Origin: Fluviibacter sp048859965
GTDB lineage: Bacteria > Pseudomonadota > Gammaproteobacteria > Burkholderiales > Rhodocyclaceae
Assembly (NCBI GenBank): GCA_048859965.1
Contig: JBLIZO010000023.1
Coordinates: 1-41,947 of the forward strand
Reading direction: 5' to 3'
Length of the DNA stretch: 41,947 bases
Shown piece by piece: positions 26,872 to 35,565 of this stretch (its first letter is position 1; every line of letters starts with the position of its first letter). The translations under genes and the position numbers were made by a program. The notes below the pieces were generated by a model, which did no database searches, was not told the origin of the DNA, and saw only the letters and a list, made by a program, of their open reading frames with translations.

Positions 26872-27474
26872 ATGATGCAAAATACGCAAGCCCTCGCCGA
26901 TACCCTGCAGCAGGTTCTGGGTGGCACGATCACGCGCCTCAAACAGAATCTGGGTGAGGTGACTATTGACGTTGCCGCCACGGATTATCATGCCGCAGCG
27001 CTGAAGCTGCGCGATGCCGTCGGCCTCAAGTTCGATCAGTTGATCGATCTGTGTGGTATGGATTATTCCACCTATGGCGGTAAGGAATCGCACGAAAAGC
27101 GCTTTGCTGCAGTCGTGCATCTGCTGTCTGTGGAACTGAATCAGCGCGTGCGGGTACGTGTTTACGCCCCGGATGATCGGATGCCGGTGCTGGACTCGGT
27201 CGTTGACGTTTGGAGCTCAGCCAACTGGTTCGAGCGCGAAGCCTTTGATCTGTTCGGTATTTTGTTTGTGAACCACCCGGATCTGCGTCGCATTCTGACC
27301 GATTATGGGTTTGTCGGTCATCCGTTCCGTAAGGACTTCCCGGTTTCGGGTTATGTCGAAATGCGTTACGACGATGAGCAGAAGCGCGTCATCTACCAAC
27401 CCGTCACCATCGAGCCGCGCGAGAATACGCCGCGTATCGTGCGTGAAGAGACTTACGGCGAACCGGCGCGCTAA
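26872..27474 (+). CDS. nuoC: NADH-quinone oxidoreductase subunit C
   Basis: Peripheral-arm 30-kDa subunit next to NuoD. The 200-residue product is placed at the ATG at 26872, with GGTAAGGG about 10 nt upstream; a second ATG follows at once. The family signature ANWFEREAFDLFGILFVNHPDLRRILTDYGFVGHPFRKDFP is complete. It is separate from nuoD, unlike the fused nuoCD of E. coli, as expected for alpha- and betaproteobacteria. Confidence 0.97.
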   Translation: MMQNTQALADTLQQVLGGTITRLKQNLGEVTIDVAATDYHAAALKLRDAVGLKFDQLIDLCGMDYSTYGGKESHEKRFAAVVHLLSVELNQRVRVRVYAPDDRMPVLDSVVDVWSSANWFEREAFDLFGILFVNHPDLRRILTDYGFVGHPFRKDFPVSGYVEMRYDDEQKRVIYQPVTIEPRENTPRIVREETYGEPAR

Positions 27475-27531
27475 GCGCAGGTTTACATCAACGAGACAGT
27501 ACGGACCTAACCGGACATCCAGGATCGCAGC

Positions 27532-28785
27532 ATGTCAGAGATTCGTAACTACACATTGAACTTTGGTCCCCAGCACCCCTCGGCACACGGTGTGCTGCGT
27601 CTGGTGCTGGAACTCGACGGCGAAACGGTCGAGCGCGCCGATCCGCATATCGGTCTGCTGCACCGGGCAACGGAGAAGCTGGCCGAGACGCGCACCTGGG
27701 TGCAGTCGGTGCCCTACATGGATCGTCTGGATTACGTCTCGACCATGTCCAACGAACACGCCTACTGCATGGCGATCGAAAAGCTGCTGGGCATTGAAGT
27801 GCCGGAGCGTGCGCAGTATATCCGTGTCATGTTTGACGAAGTCACCCGTCTGCTCAACCACCTGTTGTGGATCGGCTGTCATGGCCTGGATGTGGGTGCC
27901 ATGACGATGGCGCTCTATACCTTCCGTGACCGCGAAGATCTCATGGATGTGTACGAGTCGGTCTCAGGTGCACGTCTGCATGCTGCCTATTACCGTCCGG
28001 GTGGGGTTTACCGTGACCTGCCGGATGTGATGCCGAAATACGAAGTCTCTCGCTGGAAAGACGCTAAGCGCGTTGCGCAACTCAATGAGAATCGCCAGGG
28101 ATCGCTCCTTGATTTCCTGGAAGACTTCACCAACCGTTTCCCGACTTACCTCGACGATTACCATAACCTGCTGACCGATAACCGCATCTGGAAGCAGCGT
28201 CTGGTCGGTATCGGCGTGGTTTCACCGGAGCGCGCTTTGAACATGGGCTTTACCGGCGCCATGCTGCGCGGTTCGGGCATCGAATGGGATCTGCGCAAGA
28301 AACAGCCCTATGAAGTGTACGACCGCATGGAGTTCGATATTCCGGTCGGCACCAATGGTGACTCTTACGACCGCTATCTGGTTCGTATGGAAGAAATGGC
28401 GCAGTCGAACCGCATCATCAAACAGTGTATCGCTTGGTTGCGTGCGAACCCCGGCCCGGTGATCACGAGCGACTACAAGGTCGCGCCGCCGCCGCGTGAA
28501 TCGATGAAATCAAATATGGAAGAGTTGATTCACCACTTCAAGCTCTTCACTGAAGGCATGCATGTGCCGGAAAACGACTGTTACGCCGCTATCGAACACC
28601 CGAAGGGCGAATTCGGCATCTACCTGTCGTCGGATGGCGCCAATAAGCCGTACCGCATGAAGATTCGCGCCCCGGGTTTCGCCCATCTGTCGGCGCTGGA
28701 AGAAATGTCGCGCGGTCACATGATCGCCGACGTGGTCACGATTATCGGGACCCAGGATATCGTTTTTGGTGAGGTTGACCGCTGA
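27532..28785 (+). CDS. nuoD: NADH-quinone oxidoreductase subunit D
   Basis: 49-kDa subunit that forms the quinone pocket with NuoB; related to hydrogenase large subunits. The 417-residue protein begins NYTLNFGPQHPSAHGVLRLVLELDGE with the conserved HPSAHG motif, has LHRATEKLAE and the YVSTMSNEHAY segment, and ends GTQDIVFGEVDR. AGGA precedes the ATG. Its TGA overlaps the nuoE ATG by one base, so translation is coupled. Confidence 0.98.
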   Translation: MSEIRNYTLNFGPQHPSAHGVLRLVLELDGETVERADPHIGLLHRATEKLAETRTWVQSVPYMDRLDYVSTMSNEHAYCMAIEKLLGIEVPERAQYIRVMFDEVTRLLNHLLWIGCHGLDVGAMTMALYTFRDREDLMDVYESVSGARLHAAYYRPGGVYRDLPDVMPKYEVSRWKDAKRVAQLNENRQGSLLDFLEDFTNRFPTYLDDYHNLLTDNRIWKQRLVGIGVVSPERALNMGFTGAMLRGSGIEWDLRKKQPYEVYDRMEFDIPVGTNGDSYDRYLVRMEEMAQSNRIIKQCIAWLRANPGPVITSDYKVAPPPRESMKSNMEELIHHFKLFTEGMHVPENDCYAAIEHPKGEFGIYLSSDGANKPYRMKIRAPGFAHLSALEEMSRGHMIADVVTIIGTQDIVFGEVDR

Positions 28786-29258
28786 TGCTGACCCAGGAAA
28801 CTCTTGCGCGTTTTGATCGCGAAGTCGCCAAATACCCGGCCGACCAAAAGCAGTCGGCCGTGATGGCCTGTCTGGCTATTGCTCAAGAAGAAAAGGGCTG
28901 GCTGGCCAAGGATACGATCGCCTTCGTGGCGGATTACCTCGATATGCCAGCAATTGCTGCCGAAGAGGTCGCGACCTTCTACAACATGTATAACCTCAAG
29001 CCGACAGGCAAGTACAAACTGGCTGTCTGTACCTGTCTGCCGTGTGCGCTGTCGGGTGGTCGTGATGCCGCGCTCTATGTGGCCGACCGTCTTGGTATCA
29101 AGTTGGGTGAAACGACCGCTGATGGCCGCATTACGCTGGTCGAAAGCGAATGCCAGGGTGCCTGTGGCGATGCGCCGGTGGCCTTGGTCAATAATCACAA
29201 GATGCGTAGCTTCCTGACGCCTGAGAAGCTGGATCAACTGCTTGAGGAGCTGAAGTAA
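28785..29258 (+). CDS. nuoE: NADH-quinone oxidoreductase subunit E
   Basis: 24-kDa thioredoxin-like subunit holding the [2Fe-2S] cluster N1a. The 157-residue protein has the ligands C82 and C87 (C-x4-C in CTCLPC, with an additional non-ligand Cys at 84) and C123 and C127 (CQGAC). The helical N-terminus includes AEEVATFYNMYNLKPTGKY. It overlaps both nuoD and nuoF by one base. Confidence 0.98.
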   Translation: MLTQETLARFDREVAKYPADQKQSAVMACLAIAQEEKGWLAKDTIAFVADYLDMPAIAAEEVATFYNMYNLKPTGKYKLAVCTCLPCALSGGRDAALYVADRLGIKLGETTADGRITLVESECQGACGDAPVALVNNHKMRSFLTPEKLDQLLEELK

Positions 29259-30592
29259 TGGCGATTCTCGGTTCCATCAACCCGATCATGACGGCAGGCT
29301 GGCAGGGCGATGCCGGTTGGGGTATTGATGCCTACGTCAAGCGTGGCGGCTACGAAGCCCTGAAGAAGATTCTTTCCACGAAGATGTCGCAGGAAGACGT
29401 CATCGCTGAAGTCAAAAAATCTGTATTGCGCGGTCGTGGCGGTGCGGGCTTCCCGACCGGCCTGAAGTGGAGCTTCATGCCGCGTAGCCTGCCGGGCGAC
29501 AAGTACATCGTCTGTAACACCGACGAAGGTGAACCGGGTACTTTCAAGGATCGTGACATCATGCGTTATGACCCGCATTCGGTCATCGAAGGCATGATCA
29601 TCGGTGCGTATGCCATTGGCGCAACGCGCGGTTACAACTACATTCACGGCGAAATCTTCGAGTTGTATCAGCGCTTTGAAGAAGCGCTGGCTGAAGCGCG
29701 TGCCGCCGGCTTCCTCGGCCAGAACATTCTGGGCAGCGAGTTCAGTTTCGAGCTGTTTGCGCACCACGGTTACGGCGCCTACATCTGCGGTGAAGAAACT
29801 GCGCTGCTGGAGTCGATTGAAGGCAAGAAGGGTCAACCGCGCTTCAAACCGCCGTTCCCGGCGTCGTTCGGTCTTTACGGCAAGCCGACCACCATTAATA
29901 ACACCGAGACCTTTGCCTCGGTGCCGTTCATCATCCGTCTGGGTGCCGATCACTTCCTCAATGCCGGTAAGGAAAACAACGGCGGCACCAAGCTGTTTTC
30001 GATCTCCGGCCATGTCGAACGTCCGGGCAACTACGAAATTCCGCTGGGTACCCCATTCTCGACGCTGCTCGAAATGGCTGGCGGTGTGCGCGGCGGTCGC
30101 AAGCTGAAGGCGGTGATTCCGGGCGGTTCGTCTGCACCGGTGCTGCCCGGCGACATCATGATGCAATGTACGATGGATTATGACTCGATTTCGAAAGCCG
30201 GCTCCATGCTGGGTTCGGGTGCCGTCATCGTGATGGACGAAACCGTGTGCATGGTACGTGCGCTGGAGCGTCTGTCGTTCTTCTATCACGAAGAATCCTG
30301 TGGTCAGTGTACGCCGTGTCGTGAAGGCACCAACTGGCTGTACCAGATCGTTCACCGTATCGAACAAGGCACTGGCCGCCAGGAAGACCTGGATATGCTG
30401 CTTTCCATCTGCAGCAACATCTGCGGTCGTACGATTTGCGCCCTGGGCGACGCCGCCGCGTTCCCGGTGATGAGCTTCCTCAAGCATTTCCGCTCGGAGT
30501 TCGAGCATCACATTCAGCACAAGACCTGTCTGGTGCCGGATGCGGTGCAGCGCTCTGGTAGTGCTTTCCACCGCCACCCGAACGCCGCCTGA
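29258..30592 (+). CDS. nuoF: NADH-quinone oxidoreductase subunit F
   Basis: 51-kDa NADH-binding subunit with FMN and the [4Fe-4S] cluster N3, the entry point for electrons. The 444-residue protein has the GRGGAGFPTGLKW glycine-rich NADH/FMN loop and NTDEGEPGTFKDR. It also has the ligand motif ESCGQCTPCREGT (C348, C351, C354), with a further Cys in the CGRTICALGD segment. Full length; its ATG overlaps the nuoE stop. Confidence 0.99.
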   Translation: MAILGSINPIMTAGWQGDAGWGIDAYVKRGGYEALKKILSTKMSQEDVIAEVKKSVLRGRGGAGFPTGLKWSFMPRSLPGDKYIVCNTDEGEPGTFKDRDIMRYDPHSVIEGMIIGAYAIGATRGYNYIHGEIFELYQRFEEALAEARAAGFLGQNILGSEFSFELFAHHGYGAYICGEETALLESIEGKKGQPRFKPPFPASFGLYGKPTTINNTETFASVPFIIRLGADHFLNAGKENNGGTKLFSISGHVERPGNYEIPLGTPFSTLLEMAGGVRGGRKLKAVIPGGSSAPVLPGDIMMQCTMDYDSISKAGSMLGSGAVIVMDETVCMVRALERLSFFYHEESCGQCTPCREGTNWLYQIVHRIEQGTGRQEDLDMLLSICSNICGRTICALGDAAAFPVMSFLKHFRSEFEHHIQHKTCLVPDAVQRSGSAFHRHPNAA

Positions 30593-30637
30593 ACGGGCGT
30601 CACGCTTCATTCACAGATCTGATTTCGCGAGTCGCAC

Positions 30638-32992
30638 ATGCTAGAAATTGAAATCGACGGCAAAAAGGCACAGGTAGAAGACGGTTCCACCGTCATGGAT
30701 GCGGCCAGCCAATTGGGCATCTACATCCCGCATTTCTGCTATCACAAGAAACTGTCGATCGCGGCCAACTGCCGGATGTGCCTGGTGCAGGTTGAAAAGG
30801 CACCGAAGCCGCTGCCGGCTTGTGCGACACCCGTGACGAACGGCATGAAGGTCTTCACGCACTCTGAGCTGGCCGTGACGGCGCAAAAGGGTGTGATGGA
30901 ATTCCTGCTGATCAACCACCCGCTGGATTGCCCGATTTGCGACCAGGGTGGCGAGTGCCAACTGCAGGATCTGGCCGTAGGTTATGGTCAGACCGGTTCG
31001 CGCTTTAAAGAAGAAAAGCATGTTGTGTTCCACAAGAATGTGGGGCCACTCATTTCGATGGAAGAAATGAGTCGTTGCATTCATTGCACCCGTTGCGTGC
31101 GCTTCGGCCAGGAAGTGGCCGGTGTCATGGAACTGGGCATGATCAACCGCAACGTCCACTCCGAAATTACGACGTTTGTTGGTCGCACGGTGGATTCGGA
31201 ACTGTCGGGCAACATGATCGACATCTGTCCGGTGGGCGCACTGACCTCCAAACCATTCCGCTACTCGGCCCGTACTTGGGAACTGCAGCGCCGCAAGTCG
31301 GTGTCGCCGCACGATGCAACCGGCGCCAATCTGACCGTCCAGGTCAAAGGTGATGTCGTCAAGCGCGTCCTCCCGTTCGATAACGAACAAGTCAACGAAT
31401 GCTGGATCTCCGACAAGGAGCGTTTCTCCTATGAAGCGCTTAACAGTGCCGACCGTCTGCTCAAGCCCATGCTGAAACAGGGCGGTCAATGGCAGGAAGT
31501 CGAGTGGAACGTGGCGCTGGATTATGTGGCCCACGGTCTGCGCAGTATCGCCAAAGACCATGGCGCTGACCAGATCGCCATGGCCGTGAGTCCGCATGCT
31601 ACGCTGGAAGAAATGTACCTGGGTGGTCGCATCATGCGCAGCCTTGGCGCCGACAATATCGATTTCCGTCTGCGTCAACAGGATTTCCGCGCCGATGCAC
31701 AACGGGCGGGCGCTGCACCGTGGCTGGGTCTGCCGTTGGCCGACCTCAGCAACGTCGATGCTGCCCTGATCGTCGGTAGCTTCCTGCGTAAGGATTCGCC
31801 GCTGGTCGCGCAACGTCTGCGCCAGGCGGCGCGCAATGGCGCCAAGGTTTACTCGGTCAACGTGAGTAGCGACGATTCGCTGATCAAGCACGCTGGTCTG
31901 ATCTATACGCCGCCGGGTCAACTGGTGACGGCGCTGGCCGGTGTGGTGCGTGCTGCCGCCGAGATCAAGGGGGTGCATGCATCGGCGTTGGCCGCGACCG
32001 GCCACGCCGGTGAACTGGAGCGCAAGATCGCCATGTCGCTGATTGGCGAGTCTGACAGCGCGCCGCGCGCCATTCTGCTCGGCAATCTGGCGCAGCAACA
32101 CGTCGATTATTCACTGCTGGAGCAGCTGGCCGGCGAACTGGCGACCATCACCGGCGCTTCGGCCGGTACGGTCGGCGAAGCGGCCAACTCTGTCGGCGGT
32201 TATGTCGCCAAAGCGTGCCCACAGCAGGGCGGTCGCGACGCCTCGCGTATGTTCGAAGATCCGCGCAAGGCCTACGTACTGTTTGGTTGCGAGCCCTCAC
32301 TGGATGTCGCCAACCCGGCGCAGGCATTGCGTGCGCTGAGCGCGGCGGAGATGGTGGTGCAGTTCAGCGCCTTCAAGGATGCTGATGCACTGGCGTACGC
32401 CGATGTGCTGCTGCCGTTGTCGCCATACACGGAAACCTCGGGTACCTTCGTCAACACCGAAGGCCGTGCCCAGTCCTTCGTCGGTGTGGTGCGTCCGGCA
32501 GGTGAGTCCCGCCCGGGCTGGAAGCTGCTGCGTGTGCTCGGTAACCTGCTCAACGTCGAACGCTGCGATTATCAGAGCAGTGAAGAGATCCGTAATGAAA
32601 TCCTCGGCGCCGATAATGTGCTGCCGGAAGGCTCGTTGGCGCGTCCGATCGCGGTGACGGCTGTCGCCGCCACTGCGTTGGCTGGTAGCGGTCTGCAGCG
32701 GATTGCCGATGTGCCGATTTATTTTGCCGATGGTCTGGCGCGTCGTGCGCCGGCGCTGCAGAAAACCCGCGACGCACAGCCGCCGACAGCCCGTATGAGT
32801 GCTGTGACGCTGGCCAGCGTAGGGGCTGCCGATGGTCGCTCGGTGCGCGTCAAGGGCAGTGAAGGTTCAGCGGTATTGGATGCCGTGCTGGATGCCACCG
32901 TGCCGGATGGTTGCGTGCGCATTGCCGCTGCTCACCCGTCCACGGCGAACCTCGGTGCTTTGAATGACATGATCGTCGTGGAGTGTGTCTGA
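30638..32992 (+). CDS. nuoG: NADH-quinone oxidoreductase subunit G
   Basis: Large 75-kDa iron-sulfur subunit. The 784-residue protein carries the [2Fe-2S] ligands C34, C45, C48 and C62. The His-ligated [4Fe-4S] site has H94, C98, C101 and C107, and the following [4Fe-4S] site has C147, C150, C153 and C197. A molybdopterin-oxidoreductase-like domain follows. Where E. coli-type proteins have the extra CxxCxxxC of cluster N7, this protein reads SVSPHDATGANL with no Cys, so N7 is probably absent, as in mitochondria. It overlaps nuoH by one base. Confidence 0.98.
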   Translation: MLEIEIDGKKAQVEDGSTVMDAASQLGIYIPHFCYHKKLSIAANCRMCLVQVEKAPKPLPACATPVTNGMKVFTHSELAVTAQKGVMEFLLINHPLDCPICDQGGECQLQDLAVGYGQTGSRFKEEKHVVFHKNVGPLISMEEMSRCIHCTRCVRFGQEVAGVMELGMINRNVHSEITTFVGRTVDSELSGNMIDICPVGALTSKPFRYSARTWELQRRKSVSPHDATGANLTVQVKGDVVKRVLPFDNEQVNECWISDKERFSYEALNSADRLLKPMLKQGGQWQEVEWNVALDYVAHGLRSIAKDHGADQIAMAVSPHATLEEMYLGGRIMRSLGADNIDFRLRQQDFRADAQRAGAAPWLGLPLADLSNVDAALIVGSFLRKDSPLVAQRLRQAARNGAKVYSVNVSSDDSLIKHAGLIYTPPGQLVTALAGVVRAAAEIKGVHASALAATGHAGELERKIAMSLIGESDSAPRAILLGNLAQQHVDYSLLEQLAGELATITGASAGTVGEAANSVGGYVAKACPQQGGRDASRMFEDPRKAYVLFGCEPSLDVANPAQALRALSAAEMVVQFSAFKDADALAYADVLLPLSPYTETSGTFVNTEGRAQSFVGVVRPAGESRPGWKLLRVLGNLLNVERCDYQSSEEIRNEILGADNVLPEGSLARPIAVTAVAATALAGSGLQRIADVPIYFADGLARRAPALQKTRDAQPPTARMSAVTLASVGAADGRSVRVKGSEGSAVLDAVLDATVPDGCVRIAAAHPSTANLGALNDMIVVECV

Positions 32993-34041
32993 TGGATGCC
33001 CTGATTCAAGTTGGTCAAAACATCTTCGGGGCAGGCTGGCCGGTTGTCTGGTCGCTGGTCAAGATTGTCGCCATTGTTGCACCGTTGCTGCTCGCCGTTG
33101 CCTACCTGACCTACTTTGAGCGCAAGGTCATCGGTTACATGCAGGTGCGTATCGGCCCGAACCGCGTCGGTCCGTTTGGTTTGCTGCAGCCGATTGCCGA
33201 CGGCCTGAAGCTGCTGCTCAAAGAAAGCATTATTCCGACGGTTGCCAATAAAGGTCTGTTCCTGCTGGCACCAGTGCTCTCGATTGCGCCCGCACTGGTC
33301 GCCTGGGCCGTGATTCCGTTTGCCGATGGCCTGGTGCTGGCGGATATCGACGCCGGCCTGTTGTTCGTGCTCGCGATGTCGTCGGTCGGTATCTATGGCG
33401 TGATTCTTGCCGGTTGGTCGTCGAACTCCAAGTATGCCTTCCTCGGCGCTATGCGTTGTGCTGCGCAAATGGTGTCGTACGAAATTGCCATGGGCTTCGC
33501 GCTGGTCTGTGTGCTGATGGTGTCGCAAAGTCTGAATCTGTCAGATATCGTCAACAGCCAAGGTCGGGGCATGTTCGCCGATCTTGGCGTTGGTGTACTC
33601 TCGTGGAACTGGATCCCGCTGTTCCCCATGTTCCTCGTCTATTTTATCTCGGGTGTGGCCGAAACAAACCGAGCGCCGTTCGACGTGGCTGAAGGCGAAT
33701 CGGAAATCGTTGCCGGTTTCCATGTGGATTACTCTGGTATGGCCTTCGCGCTCTTTTTCCTGGCCGAATACGCCAACATGATCCTGATTGCTTTCCTGAC
33801 GGCGATTATGTTCCTGGGCGGCTGGCTATCGCCTGTGGGTTTTCTGCCGGATGGCTTTTTCTGGCTGGCGCTCAAGGCATCGGCTTTGTTGTTCCTCTTC
33901 CTGTGGTTCCGCGCAACATTCCCGCGTTACCGCTACGACCAGATCATGCGTCTGGGCTGGAAGGTGTTCATTCCCCTGACAATCATCTGGCTGGTCGTCC
34001 TCGGCGTCTGGCTGATCTCCCCCCTGAATATCTGGAACTAA
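32992..34041 (+). CDS. nuoH: NADH-quinone oxidoreductase subunit H
   Basis: Membrane subunit at the junction of the two arms, contributing to the quinone chamber. The 349-residue protein has about eight transmembrane helices. Conserved loops are ERKVIGYMQVRIGPNRVGPFGLLQPIADGLKLL and SGVAETNRAPFDVAEGESEIVAGFH. The start at 32992 overlaps the nuoG stop. Standard length. Confidence 0.98.
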   Translation: MDALIQVGQNIFGAGWPVVWSLVKIVAIVAPLLLAVAYLTYFERKVIGYMQVRIGPNRVGPFGLLQPIADGLKLLLKESIIPTVANKGLFLLAPVLSIAPALVAWAVIPFADGLVLADIDAGLLFVLAMSSVGIYGVILAGWSSNSKYAFLGAMRCAAQMVSYEIAMGFALVCVLMVSQSLNLSDIVNSQGRGMFADLGVGVLSWNWIPLFPMFLVYFISGVAETNRAPFDVAEGESEIVAGFHVDYSGMAFALFFLAEYANMILIAFLTAIMFLGGWLSPVGFLPDGFFWLALKASALLFLFLWFRATFPRYRYDQIMRLGWKVFIPLTIIWLVVLGVWLISPLNIWN

Positions 34042-34045
34042 GATC

Positions 34046-34555
34046 ATGGGTGCCATTAGCGAATTCGTCACCAAGAGCAAACAGGTTGTTAACAGCCTGT
34101 TTCTGAAAGAGCTCTGTAAAGGTCTGAGCGTGACCGGCTGGTATTTTTTCCAGCCCAAGATCACCGTGCAGTATCCGGAAGAAAAGACACCGCAAAGCCG
34201 ACGCTTCCGTGGTTTGCATGCGCTACGTCGTTATCCGAACGGAGAAGAACGCTGCATTGCCTGTAAGCTCTGCGAAGCGATTTGCCCGGCCATGGCTATT
34301 ACCATCGAATCGGACCAGCGCGATGACGGCAGCCGCCGCACGACGCGTTACGACATCGATCTGACCAAGTGCATTTTCTGCGGCTTCTGCGAGGAAGCCT
34401 GTCCGGTGGACGCCATCGTCGAAACCCGTGTCTTCGAATACCACGGTGAGGCGCGCGGTGATCTGTATTACACCAAGCCCATGCTGCTGGCCAACGGCGA
34501 TCGCTATGAAACGCAGATCGCTGCCGACCGTGCCGGCGATGCGAAATACCGCTAA
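34046..34555 (+). CDS. nuoI: NADH-quinone oxidoreductase subunit I
   Basis: Ferredoxin-like subunit carrying the two [4Fe-4S] clusters N6a and N6b. The 169-residue protein has two CxxCxxCxxxCP motifs, at C70/C73/C76/C80 and C109/C112/C115/C119. It lacks the longer C-terminus of some homologues but matches the alpha/beta type. 4 nt after nuoH and 9 nt before nuoJ. Confidence 0.98.
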   Translation: MGAISEFVTKSKQVVNSLFLKELCKGLSVTGWYFFQPKITVQYPEEKTPQSRRFRGLHALRRYPNGEERCIACKLCEAICPAMAITIESDQRDDGSRRTTRYDIDLTKCIFCGFCEEACPVDAIVETRVFEYHGEARGDLYYTKPMLLANGDRYETQIAADRAGDAKYR

Positions 34556-34564
34556 GGATTGCAG

Positions 34565-35215
34565 ATGGAATTCAAACTGATCCTCTTCTACGTGCTGTCA
34601 GCCATTCTGGTTGGCTCGGGGTTGACCGTTATCACGGCGCGCAACCCGGTGGTTGCCGCCATGTTTCTGGTGCTCAGCTTTTTCACGGCGGCTGCTGTCT
34701 GGCTGCTGGCTCAGGCCGAGTTTTTGGCGCTGGTGCTGATTCTCGTCTACGTCGGCGCCGTTATGGTGCTTTTCCTGTTCGTGGTCATGATGCTCGACAT
34801 CAATTTTGACCGGTTGCGTCAGGGCTTCTGGAGTTATCTGCCGCTGGGTTCGCTGATCGGTATTCTGATGATTCTGGAAATGTCGATCGTGCTGGGTGGA
34901 CAATACTTCCAGGTTTTTGATACGCCGTTGCCGCCGGAACTGGCGAACTCGTCGAACACCAAGGATCTGGGCCTGCTGCTGTATACCGACTACATGTACC
35001 CGGATCAGATCGCTGCCGCGATTCTGCTGGTCGCCATCATCGCTGCTGTTGTCCTGACTTTCCGCGGCCGCAAAGACAGCAAAAAGCAGAACATCAGCGA
35101 CCAGGTTGCCGTCAAGGCATCAGATCGTCTGCGCGTCGTCAAGATGGACGCCGTCAAACCTCAACCTGCACCCACCGCCTCCGCACCGGAAGCCGGTGAG
35201 GGCGCTGCCCAGTAA
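34565..35215 (+). CDS. nuoJ: NADH-quinone oxidoreductase subunit J
   Basis: Membrane-arm subunit. The 216-residue protein starts at 34565 (MEFKLILFYVLSA), with AAGGA about 7 nt upstream. Five hydrophobic segments are visible, including the conserved FLALVLILVYVGAVMVLFLFVVMML helix. A polar tail after about residue 170 (rich in Lys, Ala and Pro) is cytoplasmic or disordered. Confidence 0.96.
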   Translation: MEFKLILFYVLSAILVGSGLTVITARNPVVAAMFLVLSFFTAAAVWLLAQAEFLALVLILVYVGAVMVLFLFVVMMLDINFDRLRQGFWSYLPLGSLIGILMILEMSIVLGGQYFQVFDTPLPPELANSSNTKDLGLLLYTDYMYPDQIAAAILLVAIIAAVVLTFRGRKDSKKQNISDQVAVKASDRLRVVKMDAVKPQPAPTASAPEAGEGAAQ

Positions 35216-35245
35216 CCCAAGACCGAGCTCGATCCGGAGACTGCC

Positions 35246-35551
35246 TTGCTGACCCTCTCACATTTCCTCGTCCTGGCCGCTGTTCTATTCGGTATCAGCG
35301 TGATCGGCCTCTTTCTGAATCGGAAGAACCTGATCATCCTCCTGATGGCCATTGAACTGATGTTGCTGGCAGTCAACACGAACTTCGTTGCCTTCTCGCA
35401 TTTCCTGCAGGATCTGAACGGGCAGGTATTCGTGTTCTTTATCCTCGCCGTAGCGGCTGCCGAATCGGCAATCGGTTTGGCGATCCTGGTTGTACTGTTC
35501 CGTAATCTGTCCACGATCCACGTGGATGATCTCGACCGCATGAAGGGCTAA
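35246..35551 (+). CDS. nuoK: NADH-quinone oxidoreductase subunit K
   Basis: Antiporter-like small membrane subunit. The start is the rare codon TTG at 35246, supported by GGAGA at 35236-35240 with 5-nt spacing and by the family N-terminus LTLSHFLVLAAVLFGISVIGLFLNRKN. The 101-residue protein has three helices, with the conserved membrane Glu in MAIELMLLAVN and another in AAAESAIGLAILV. 14 nt before nuoL. Confidence 0.96.
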   Translation: MLTLSHFLVLAAVLFGISVIGLFLNRKNLIILLMAIELMLLAVNTNFVAFSHFLQDLNGQVFVFFILAVAAAESAIGLAILVVLFRNLSTIHVDDLDRMKG

Positions 35552-35565
35552 GCAGGAATCGTCTT

